Of a DNA stretch of 27,884 nucleotides, positions 8,049-15,370 are shown piece after piece (position 1 is the first letter of the stretch; the number at the start of each line of letters is the position of its first letter). Location: contig DATBMY010000021.1 of the NCBI GenBank assembly GCA_036554605.1, positions 1 to 27,884 of the forward strand. Reading direction: 5' to 3'. The DNA comes from DATBMY01 sp036554605. Its GTDB lineage: Bacteria; Acidobacteriota; Blastocatellia; UBA7656. The position numbers and the translations under genes were made by a program. The notes below the pieces were generated by a model. It was given only the letters and a program-made list of their open reading frames with translations, ran no database searches and was not told the origin of the DNA.

Positions 8049-8954
8049 ATGGAGTTATGGCAGCTTGAGGTCTTTTTAGCGGTGGCCGAGGAGCGGAGTT
8101 TTTCGCGCGCGGGCCAGCGGCTCGGCCGCACCCAGCCCGCGATAAGCTCGGCCATAAAGTCGCTCGAAGGCGAGCTGGGCGAGCTATTGTTCGACCGCAT
8201 AGGCAAGTCGGTGAAGCTCACCTCGGCTGGCGAAATGCTCACCGGGTACGCCGCGAGGATGCTCAGGATTCGCTCGGAGGTCTTCGACGCCATAGGCGAG
8301 ATGCGCAGTCTCGGGCGGGGGCGGTTGAGCCTCGGCGCGAACGAGACGACCTGCCTGTACGTCTTGCCCGATGTGCTTGCGGCATTTAAGAAAGCTTACC
8401 CGCAGGTGCAGGTCGAGATACAGCGCGCCATCACGCGTGTGATTACCAGGAATGTCATCGAAGGCTCGCTCGATTTCGGGATAGTCACGCTGCCGGTCAC
8501 AAGCCCGAGGCTTGAGACGATAACTATTCACCGGGATAAGCTGGTGCTGATCGTGAGCCCGCAGCACCGGCTCGCCTCGCGAAAAGTAGTGCAGATGGCG
8601 GAGCTCGAAGGCGAGCCCTTTATCCTGCACAAGGTAGGTACCACGACGCGCGAGCGGCTGGTCAAGCAGTTTTCAGATGCCGGGGTCGTCGTGCGGGTGA
8701 CGATGGAGCTTGCGTCAATCGAAACGATAAAGCGGTTCGTCTCGATAGGCATGGGCATATCCATCGTGCCGCGGCTCTGCATAGCTCGCGAGCTTGACGA
8801 TGGCAGCCTTCTGGCTCTCGGCATTCGAAACTCGGGGTTTCGCCGCCGCCTCGGCCTCATATACAACAAGCAGCGCCACCTGTCACAGGCCGCGCGCGCC
8901 TTCCTCTCGCTTGTCACCGAGGTACAAAAGCCAAAGGCGGCCGGCAAAGCCTAG
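8049..8954 (+). CDS. LysR-type transcriptional regulator
   Basis: A 301-residue protein, the usual LTTR length. The start at 8049 (MELWQLEVFLAVAEERSFSRAG) is the canonical LysR N-terminus and has GGAG 11 nt upstream; the frame is open to 7866, but that extension would cross both dyads. The winged HTH spans about 1-60 (QRLGRTQPAISSAIKSLEGELGELLFDR), followed by a linker helix and a periplasmic-binding-like effector domain from about 91 (GRLSLGANETTCLYVLPDVL). It is divergent from glnA, with two similar dyads between, so control of glnA and of itself is a reasonable inference. The effector cannot be read from sequence. Confidence 0.93.
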   Translation: MELWQLEVFLAVAEERSFSRAGQRLGRTQPAISSAIKSLEGELGELLFDRIGKSVKLTSAGEMLTGYAARMLRIRSEVFDAIGEMRSLGRGRLSLGANETTCLYVLPDVLAAFKKAYPQVQVEIQRAITRVITRNVIEGSLDFGIVTLPVTSPRLETITIHRDKLVLIVSPQHRLASRKVVQMAELEGEPFILHKVGTTTRERLVKQFSDAGVVVRVTMELASIETIKRFVSIGMGISIVPRLCIARELDDGSLLALGIRNSGFRRRLGLIYNKQRHLSQAARAFLSLVTEVQKPKAAGKA

Positions 8955-8964
8955 AGAGCCTTCG

Positions 8965-8993
8965 TTGACTTTTCTTATTGCAGTTGTTAGTTT
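8965..8993 (+). promoter_or_regulatory. Candidate sigma-70-type promoter for the XRE regulator
   Basis: TTGACT at 8965-8970, a 17-nt spacer and TAGTTT at 8988-8993. The -35 is near consensus and the -10 is weak. The start would fall about 45-50 nt before the ATG at 9048. It lies 10 nt after the LysR stop, so the next gene may have its own transcript. Confidence 0.4.
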
Positions 8994-9047
8994 CAAATTT
9001 ATCGAGGGCAGACCTCTCATTGGCCGAGCAGCTACCAAAGGACGTTC

Positions 9048-10538
9048 ATGCAAGGGAGTTCTACAGGTCTCAATCACAAAGTAATCTTCGGGATGAAGCT
9101 GCGCAAATTCCGCGAGCGGGCCGGGCTGTCGCTCACCGACCTGGGGGCGCGCACGGGGTTGTCGACCTCTTACCTGACCGAGATCGAGCACGGCAAGAAA
9201 TACCCGAAAGCGGAGAAGATCGCCCGCATGGCCGAGGTCCTTGGGCGCAGCTATGACGACCTGGTCTCGATACGCCTGGACGAGAATCTGAGCCCGCTCG
9301 CCGGTTTTCTCGCGTCGCCCATTCTGCACAATTTTCCTTATCACCTGTTCGGCATCGAGCCCGCGCAGGTCGTGGAGTTGATAACGCGCCAGCCGGCCGA
9401 GGCGAGCGCCCTGGTCAACGCGCTGGTGGGGATAGCCGAGCAGTACAACATCGGCGTCGAGCACCTTTTTCGCTCGGCGCTTCGCTCCTACCAGGAGCTA
9501 AACGAGAATTATTTCCCCGACATCGAGCGCGCGGTCGATGACTTCGCTCGCGAGACCTCTCTCTCATCGGGCCCGACGCCCGGATACGTGGAGCTGCTTT
9601 CGCTCATCGAAAAGCGCTTCAATTACCGGCTCGACCAGACGCGGCTTGCCGGGGAAGGGCGATTAGGCCACTTCCGCTCGGTGCTCGTCACAAAAAAGAA
9701 CTCGTCGCCCGAGCTGCTCGTGAACCCGCTGCTTTCCGAGCGGCAGAAGAGATTCATACTTGCGCGCGAGATAGGCTATCAGGTGCTCAATCTCAAAGAG
9801 CGCGCGATGGCGAGCGCGCCCGAGCGGGTAGATTCCTTCGAGCAGGTGCTAAACGATTTTAAGGCCTCTTATTTCGCCGGGGCGTTATTGATAAACCGCG
9901 AGCTATTGCTGCGCGACATGGGCGAGTTTTTTGCGCTCGACCGCTGGCGGCCTAAACAGTTCCGCGCCTTCCTCGACCGCTACGAGGTGACGCCCGAGAT
10001 TTTCATGTACCGCCTGACGGAGATATTGCCGCAGTACTTCGGCATAAGGCTCCATTTCCTGCGCTTCAATCACGAGGGCGATTCGTTCCGGCTGGTCAAG
10101 CACCTCAACATGTCGCAGGTTTTAATCCCGGGCGGGACCGGCGTGAGCGAGCATTACTGCCGCCGCTGGATCGCCATACGCATACTGGAAAAACTCGGGC
10201 TCGACGAATCGGCCGGCGGGGATGAACCCATAATCGATGCGCAGCTTTCTCGCTTCGTCGATACCGACGCGCGCTTCCTGTGCATAGCGCTTGCGCGGCG
10301 GCTCGCGCTCAAATCCTCGACGACCTCCTCGGTTTCGCTCGGCTTCCGCGTCGATGATAACTTCGAGCGAACTGTCCGCTTTTCAGCCGACCCTTCAATC
10401 ACCAGGCTCGATATAGATGGCACCTGCGAGCGCTGCCGGCTGACGCCGGAGCAATGCAAGGACCGGGTCGCGCCTCCTCTCCTTCTACAGATCCAGCAAA
10501 TGCGCCGCGAAATCGAACAAGAGCTCGCCTCGCTGTGA
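9048..10538 (+). CDS. XRE-family regulator of the ScfR/RamB type with degenerate IrrE-like domain
   Basis: A 496-residue protein. The Cro/C1 helix-turn-helix spans about 18-73 (LRKFRERAGLSLTDLGARTGLSTSYLTEIEHGKKYPKAEKI, written in family order). An ImmA/IrrE-like region follows around 185-260: the position of the zinc HExxH is REIGY at 240-244 (RFILAREIGYQVL), so both metal-binding His residues are replaced. The C-terminus carries a Cys cluster C460-x2-C463-x6-C470 followed by KDRVAPP, as in ScfR-type regulators of short-chain fatty acid and glyoxylate metabolism (RamB, PrpC-associated). AAGGA lies about 6 nt before the ATG. No propionate or acetate genes are adjacent, so the regulon is unknown. 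The effector is likely an acyl-CoA by analogy only. Confidence 0.82.
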   Translation: MQGSSTGLNHKVIFGMKLRKFRERAGLSLTDLGARTGLSTSYLTEIEHGKKYPKAEKIARMAEVLGRSYDDLVSIRLDENLSPLAGFLASPILHNFPYHLFGIEPAQVVELITRQPAEASALVNALVGIAEQYNIGVEHLFRSALRSYQELNENYFPDIERAVDDFARETSLSSGPTPGYVELLSLIEKRFNYRLDQTRLAGEGRLGHFRSVLVTKKNSSPELLVNPLLSERQKRFILAREIGYQVLNLKERAMASAPERVDSFEQVLNDFKASYFAGALLINRELLLRDMGEFFALDRWRPKQFRAFLDRYEVTPEIFMYRLTEILPQYFGIRLHFLRFNHEGDSFRLVKHLNMSQVLIPGGTGVSEHYCRRWIAIRILEKLGLDESAGGDEPIIDAQLSRFVDTDARFLCIALARRLALKSSTTSSVSLGFRVDDNFERTVRFSADPSITRLDIDGTCERCRLTPEQCKDRVAPPLLLQIQQMRREIEQELASL

Positions 10539-10539
10539 T

Positions 10540-10560
10540 CAGTGGCCAGTGGCCCCGCCC
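10540..10560. repeat. Short heptamer repeat at the regulator stop codon
   Basis: Two direct copies of CAGTGGC (10540-10546 and 10547-10553) followed by a C-rich stretch start one base after the TGA stop codon. It lacks a clear opposite arm. The 7-nt register and the position at a stop codon link it to the longer palindromic elements in this window. Confidence 0.4.
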
Positions 10561-10650
10561 CCCGGCACCTGATTAATTGCGTTGAAAAAGCCGACGTGTT
10601 CGGTTATAAGCAAATGGTTGATTTTAAAAGGACCGGCTTACATTAACCGT

Positions 10651-12405
10651 ATGCGAAAACTTTACCTCACTCTGCTCGCAATGCTCCTATGTATCGCCGC
10701 CGCCTTTCCCTCGCCACGAGTTTCGGCCCGACCCGCGGGCATAAAACCCGGCCACGCTACGGGCGAGGTCATAATCAAGCTCAAACAGCGCGCGAGCGGT
10801 TCTTTTTCGGCGAATCACGCGGAAGAGTATCTTACGGCGGCGCGGCGCATAGCGCGCACTACCGGCATGCTCGCTTTTGCCGAAGCGGAGCCGCTGGTTT
10901 CGGCCGGTCAAGCCACGGCCGTGAAAGGTCTGATTGAAAAGCACGGGCTCGACCGCTCGTTCGTGCTGAAGCTCTCGGCTGGCGCTCGTATGGATACGGT
11001 TATAAGCGAGCTCGAGGCGAGCGGAGAGATCGAATACGCCGAGCCAAATTATCGCATAAAGCTCGGCACGCTCATTCCGAACGATCCTCGATTCTTCGCG
11101 CAGTGGTCGCTGCGAAACGAGGGGTTTCCTATCGACGGGTTCCTTTCGACCATGAACGCCGACATCAAAGCATATACGGCGTGGAGCGTCACCACGGGCA
11201 GCTCTGACGTGGTCGTTGCGCTCACCGACACGGGCGTCGACTTTACGCATCCCGATCTTGCCGCAAACATATACACCAATCCGGGGGAGGTCGCGGGCAA
11301 CGGCATTGATGACGACGGCAACGGCTATATCGATGACGTTCATGGCTACAATGTGGCCGAGAACAATTCCGATACGACAGACATTGTCGGCCACGGCACG
11401 CAGATGGCCGGCGTGATAGCCGCACAGATCAACAACAATATAGGTATCGCCGGTGTAGCGCAGTGCAAGGTCATGCCGGTCCGCTTCTTCAAGCGCACCG
11501 GAAGCCTGCCCGAAGAGTTTGAAGGAACGGTTGCCGACGCCGCGCGGGCGCTGCTTTACTCGATAGCGGCCGGCGCCGAGATAATAAATGCCAGCTGGCA
11601 GACGCTGCTCGACCCGGAGGTTGTGCCCGAAGACGGGATTCGCACGCTTCAAGAGGCAGTCGGCGCGACGGCCGACGCGGGCGCGTTGCTTGTCTGCATA
11701 GCCGGCAACGAGGGCTTCATACTCGACTACAGCAAAGTCTATCCGGCGTCCTACCAGTTGCCGAACCAGATAGTGGTAGCGGCTTCCGATTACGGCGACC
11801 TTATATGGCACCAGCCTTTTTATCCGTATCAGGTCTTGAGCGGCACCGGGCAGATGACTGTTCACCTGGCGGCACCAGGGGTGTCGGTGATTACAACCGC
11901 CGCCCGTGGCGACTGTATCTCGTGCGTTGATTCCCAGGACCCTGAAGACTGGTATGTGCGCGCCGACGGCACTTCGATCTCCGCGGCCACTGTGTCGGGT
12001 GTGGCGGCGCTGATAAAATCTCTTCACCCGGGCGACAGCGGCATACTGCTAAAGCGTCGAATACTCGAAGGCGTCGAGGTAGTGCCGACGCTCGAGCAAT
12101 ACGTGGTTCGAGGCGGCAGGCTGAGCGCGGCCGGCGCGCTGGCGGCCCAGGTATCGGTCACCGAGCCCGCGATTACGCGGATCAAGTACAAGGCGGGCGG
12201 CGGCGGCAAGCTGACGGTATTCGGGTCCGGCATACTGCCCGGCGTCCGAGTCATCGTGGGAAGGAAAGGCTACGCGACCTCGCCGAAAGGCAGCGGATGG
12301 CTTGCGCGCGTGCCGAAGGCGGAGCTGCCGCGCGGCGCGACGGTCGATATAAGAGTCGTCAACCCGGACGGCGGCGAAAGCCCTGTCTTGAGTTTTACCA
12401 GATAG
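10651..12405 (+). CDS. Secreted subtilisin-family (S8) serine protease with C-terminal TIG-like domain
   Basis: A 584-residue protein. The ATG at 10651 starts a good signal peptide (MRKLYLTLLAMLLCIAAAFPSPRVSA); a TTG at 10582 would add 23 unlikely residues. A fervidolysin-type propeptide follows (ATGEVIIKLKQR ... IEYAEPNYRIKL). Catalytic residues: D193 in ALTDTGVDFTHPDL, H248 in VGHGTQMAGVIAA, oxyanion N353 in IAGNEG and S442 in DGTSISAATVSG. The usual Pro after the Ser motif (GTSMAxP) is Thr here. A Ca-binding-like loop (GIDDDGNGYIDD) follows the catalytic Asp. About 505-584 form an IPT/TIG-like beta domain (ITRIKYKAGGG ... VVNPDGGESPVLSF). It is an extracellular or periplasmic endopeptidase. 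A sigma-54 activator begins 50 nt downstream. Confidence 0.93.
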   Translation: MRKLYLTLLAMLLCIAAAFPSPRVSARPAGIKPGHATGEVIIKLKQRASGSFSANHAEEYLTAARRIARTTGMLAFAEAEPLVSAGQATAVKGLIEKHGLDRSFVLKLSAGARMDTVISELEASGEIEYAEPNYRIKLGTLIPNDPRFFAQWSLRNEGFPIDGFLSTMNADIKAYTAWSVTTGSSDVVVALTDTGVDFTHPDLAANIYTNPGEVAGNGIDDDGNGYIDDVHGYNVAENNSDTTDIVGHGTQMAGVIAAQINNNIGIAGVAQCKVMPVRFFKRTGSLPEEFEGTVADAARALLYSIAAGAEIINASWQTLLDPEVVPEDGIRTLQEAVGATADAGALLVCIAGNEGFILDYSKVYPASYQLPNQIVVAASDYGDLIWHQPFYPYQVLSGTGQMTVHLAAPGVSVITTAARGDCISCVDSQDPEDWYVRADGTSISAATVSGVAALIKSLHPGDSGILLKRRILEGVEVVPTLEQYVVRGGRLSAAGALAAQVSVTEPAITRIKYKAGGGGKLTVFGSGILPGVRVIVGRKGYATSPKGSGWLARVPKAELPRGATVDIRVVNPDGGESPVLSFTR

Positions 12406-12455
12406 AGGAGGCAGCAGCTTTCAGCAGACTGATCGCTCCCGCAGCCTACTGACTT

Positions 12456-14522
12456 ATGAGAGAGACCGCCGACGTAGCAGCCCTTGAGCGCAAGCTGAGA
12501 ATGCATGTGGCTCGCGAGACTATCCTGAGTCGCATAGTCTCGGAGACCTTCTCGGTCATTAACCTCGACCATTTCCTGCAAACCACCGTGACCGAGGTTG
12601 GCAAGATGATGGGCGTCGACCGCTCGGATGTATGGACGCTCGCGCCTGAAAACTGCCTGCGCATAACGCACGAGTACCTTGCCGAAGAAGACCCGCGGAT
12701 CCCCTCGCTTCTAGGGCTCGAAGTGCGTTTTGATGCTGAGCGACTGCAAGAGAACATTGATCTATACAGCCCCCAGGTCGTCGAGGATATAGGCGCGGCG
12801 GACCTCCCGGCGGGGATGCAGAAGATTGTCGAGCGGCTCAGCAGCAAGTCGATTTTGATCATGCCGATCACCTTCAACCTGCAACTGCTCGGCATGATCG
12901 GGCTTCATTATTGCCGCCACGCATACCACTGGAAAGAAGAAGAGATAAACCTCATACGCAACCTCGCGCAGCAGATAGCCATAGGCTACCGCTATACGCA
13001 CATATACACCGAGAAGGAGCGCGAGGCTCGCATAAACAAGGCGCTGCTTGAGATCGCCAACGACATCAACACCGGGTCGGACTTTTCGGAAGTAACCGAG
13101 CGTATACTAGACCGGGCGCTGGACCTGCTCAACATACAGGCAGCCTGCCTTGCGGTGCTCGACTCTACCAACAGCGAGATACATTTTACGAACCTGCGCG
13201 CGGGCGAGGGCGCGCCCCCCGACGTGCTCAAGCGCCACTCGCTGAAGTTCCCCATCCTTGAGCTGCTGCCTAAGACCGTGGGGCGGGGGCAGATGCTGAA
13301 AGTGCTGGGGCCGGACCAGCACGAGTACGCGCGGTCGTTTCTGACGGAAGTATTCTCGGCCGGGGCGGCAATCGTCGCGCCGATTCTGATCGAGGACAAG
13401 ATATTCGGCGCGCTCATACTATTATGGGCCGAGCCTCAGCAGTCGTTCGCCAAAGAGCAGACGGCGCTCGCGCTCGGCATAGCCGACCAGCTTGCCATCG
13501 CCGCCTCGAAGGCGAAGCTGTCGGCCGAGGTCCTGAGGCTGCGCCGCGAGCTTGAGAACGCGCAGACCGGAAATACCGGCGCGGGCTTTGTCGGCAAAAG
13601 CGACATAATCATGCGCTCGGTGCAGATGGCCTTTTATGTGGCCGACAGCTACACGACCGTCCTGCTGCAAGGCGAGTCGGGCACGGGCAAAGAGCTGATG
13701 GCCGACCTCATACAATCGCGCTCGTCGCGCGCGGGCGGGCCCTATATAAAAATAAACTGCGGCGCGATACCCGAGACGCTCCTTGAATCAGAGCTGTTCG
13801 GCCACGAGCGAGGCGCATTCACCGACGCGCGCGCGCGCCGCATAGGCAAATTCGAAGAGGCGAACGGCGGCACGCTCTTTCTGGACGAGATAGCCGAGAT
13901 GTCGTTGCAGGCGCAGGTGCGGTTGCTGCGCGTGCTTCAAAACGGCGAGTTCACCCGCGTCGGCGGGAACGAGGTCGTTAAGACGGACGTGCGGGTGATC
14001 GCCGCCTCGAATATCGACCTCGAAGAGGCCGTGCGCCAGGGCCGTTTCCGCCGCGACCTCTTCTACCGCCTGAACGTCTACCCAATAAAACTCCCGCCGC
14101 TTCGCGAGCGCCGCGAAGACATACCGCTGCTTGCGATGCACTTTCTGGAGTTTTATAAAAAGCGCGCCGGCAAGAGCATCACCGGCATAACCAGAAAGGC
14201 GCTCGCTTACCTGCGGCGCTACGATTGGCCGGGCAACGTCCGCGAGATCGAAAACGCTCTGGAGCGCGCCGTCGTGATAGCGCAGGGGCGCATGATCGTG
14301 GTAGATGATCTGCCCGACGCGGTGCGCGGGGCGGAGGCGAGCCGCAGCATCGAGCTTGAAGTCGGCGCGACGATTGGCGAAGCCGAAAAGCGCATGATAT
14401 TACAGACTCTCGCCTACACTCATGGCGACCGCACGCGCGCGGCGCAGATACTCGGCATCGGCCGCAAGACGCTTTATCGAAAGCTTCAGCAGTACAATAC
14501 CGAAGGCATCAAGACTGATTGA
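12456..14522 (+). CDS. Sigma-54-dependent transcriptional activator with two GAF domains
   Basis: A 688-residue FhlA-like regulator. Two GAF sensor domains (about 20-190 and 205-350) precede an AAA+ domain (about 375-620): Walker A GESGTGKE at 406-413, sigma-54 contact loop GAFTDA at 453-458, Walker B LFLDEIAEM with D477-E478, and arginine fingers in FRRDLFYRLN. The Fis-type HTH is at 658-680 (DRTRAAQILGIGRKTLYRKL). The contact loop has Asp where the classic motif has Gly (GAFTGA), a known natural variant. The ATG at 12456 lacks a close Shine-Dalgarno; GAGGAGG lies 43 nt upstream, right after the previous stop. There is no receiver domain, so it likely senses a small ligand. The target promoter was not identified; the next gene follows after 43 nt. 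Confidence 0.95.
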   Translation: MRETADVAALERKLRMHVARETILSRIVSETFSVINLDHFLQTTVTEVGKMMGVDRSDVWTLAPENCLRITHEYLAEEDPRIPSLLGLEVRFDAERLQENIDLYSPQVVEDIGAADLPAGMQKIVERLSSKSILIMPITFNLQLLGMIGLHYCRHAYHWKEEEINLIRNLAQQIAIGYRYTHIYTEKEREARINKALLEIANDINTGSDFSEVTERILDRALDLLNIQAACLAVLDSTNSEIHFTNLRAGEGAPPDVLKRHSLKFPILELLPKTVGRGQMLKVLGPDQHEYARSFLTEVFSAGAAIVAPILIEDKIFGALILLWAEPQQSFAKEQTALALGIADQLAIAASKAKLSAEVLRLRRELENAQTGNTGAGFVGKSDIIMRSVQMAFYVADSYTTVLLQGESGTGKELMADLIQSRSSRAGGPYIKINCGAIPETLLESELFGHERGAFTDARARRIGKFEEANGGTLFLDEIAEMSLQAQVRLLRVLQNGEFTRVGGNEVVKTDVRVIAASNIDLEEAVRQGRFRRDLFYRLNVYPIKLPPLRERREDIPLLAMHFLEFYKKRAGKSITGITRKALAYLRRYDWPGNVREIENALERAVVIAQGRMIVVDDLPDAVRGAEASRSIELEVGATIGEAEKRMILQTLAYTHGDRTRAAQILGIGRKTLYRKLQQYNTEGIKTD

Positions 14523-14565
14523 TAAGACTCACCAGTTGTCGCAGCTAATCCGAAGGAGAAAGATT

Positions 14566-15285
14566 ATGAGAAGGCTCTTTTGTCTGTTCGTGGCAGCATT
14601 GCTTCTATCGCCGGTCGCGCTCGCTCGGGCGCAGTCGTCGGCCGCCGTCGGCGCCTGGGACATAACCATCGAATCGCCGCAGGGGACGCGAAAGGCGGTG
14701 CTCGTGATACGCGAGGAAGGGGGCAAGCTCGCCGCCGCTATGAAATCTCCGCAAGGCGAGCGCCCGCTAAAAAGCATCGAGGCGAAAGGCAGCGATATAA
14801 AGATGGTCATGGTGATACCGTTTCAGGGCGACCAGATGGAGATCACCTACACCGGCAAGGTCGAGAATGATTCGATGAAGGGCGACGCGGATTTCGGCGG
14901 CCTGGCGGGGGGCACCTGGTCGGCGGTGCGCCAGAAAGAGGGCGCGGGCACGGACCCGGGCGCGGCGAAACCTGCCGGCGCGACCGACATAAGCGGCGTA
15001 TGGAACTTCTCTGTCGAAACGGCGCAAGGCACGGGCACGCCGGTCTTCACCTTCAAGCAGGAGGGCGGAACGCTCACGGGCACCTACAAGGGACAGCTCG
15101 GCGAGGGCCCGATCACCGGCAGCGTCGCGGGCTCGGACATAAAGTTCAGCGCGAAACTGAACGTGCAGGGACAGGACATCGTCATAGTCTATACGGGCAA
15201 GATCGAAAGCGCCGACACGATGAAAGGGAAAGTCGCTTTTGGCGACCTCGGCGAAGGCACCTGGACCGCAAAGAAGAAACAATAA
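14566..15285 (+). CDS. Secreted protein with two tandem lipocalin-like beta domains
   Basis: A 239-residue protein. The ATG at 14566 has AAGGAG 8 nt upstream and starts a signal peptide (MRRLFCLFVAALLLSPVALARAQ). The mature part is an internal duplication: domain 1 about 28-124 (GAWDITIESPQG ... EITYTGKVENDSMKGDADFGGLAGGTWSAVRQK) and domain 2 about 142-239 (GVWNFSVETAQG ... VIVYTGKIESADTMKGKVAFGDLGEGTWTAKKKQ), joined by an Ala/Gly/Pro linker. The shared pattern GxW, (I/V)xYTGK(V/I)E, MKGxxxFG, GTW suggests an antiparallel beta barrel. It is common in acidobacteria as an uncharacterised exported protein. It follows the sigma-54 activator by 43 nt and may be co-transcribed with it. The ligand is unknown. 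Confidence 0.85.
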   Translation: MRRLFCLFVAALLLSPVALARAQSSAAVGAWDITIESPQGTRKAVLVIREEGGKLAAAMKSPQGERPLKSIEAKGSDIKMVMVIPFQGDQMEITYTGKVENDSMKGDADFGGLAGGTWSAVRQKEGAGTDPGAAKPAGATDISGVWNFSVETAQGTGTPVFTFKQEGGTLTGTYKGQLGEGPITGSVAGSDIKFSAKLNVQGQDIVIVYTGKIESADTMKGKVAFGDLGEGTWTAKKKQ

Positions 15286-15290
15286 ACCTG

Positions 15291-15368
15291 TTTTGGATTT
15301 TGGATCAGGGAACCCGATGGGCATTAGCCAGTTGACTTTTCATGTATCCGGCAATCCAAAATCCAAAT
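15291..15368. repeat. Palindromic TTTGGAT heptamer element between convergent genes
   Basis: A perfect 14-bp inverted repeat: TTTGGATTTTGGAT at 15292-15305 and its complement at 15354-15367, with a 48-nt interior. Each arm is two 7-nt units. It fills the 85-bp gap between two converging genes, starting 5 nt after one stop codon and ending 3 nt from the other. It may act as a transcript end for both, although there is no clear U-tract. Confidence 0.75.
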
Positions 15369-15370
15369 TG

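Noticed and set aside
10582..10650. TTG start giving 23 extra residues on the subtilase
   Set aside because: The ATG at 10651 begins a clean signal peptide; the extension would bury it.
12406..12455. Possible further heptamer palindrome between the subtilase and the sigma-54 gene
   Set aside because: GGCAGCAG and CAGCCTACTG fragments resemble other arms, but no consistent register or pairing could be made.
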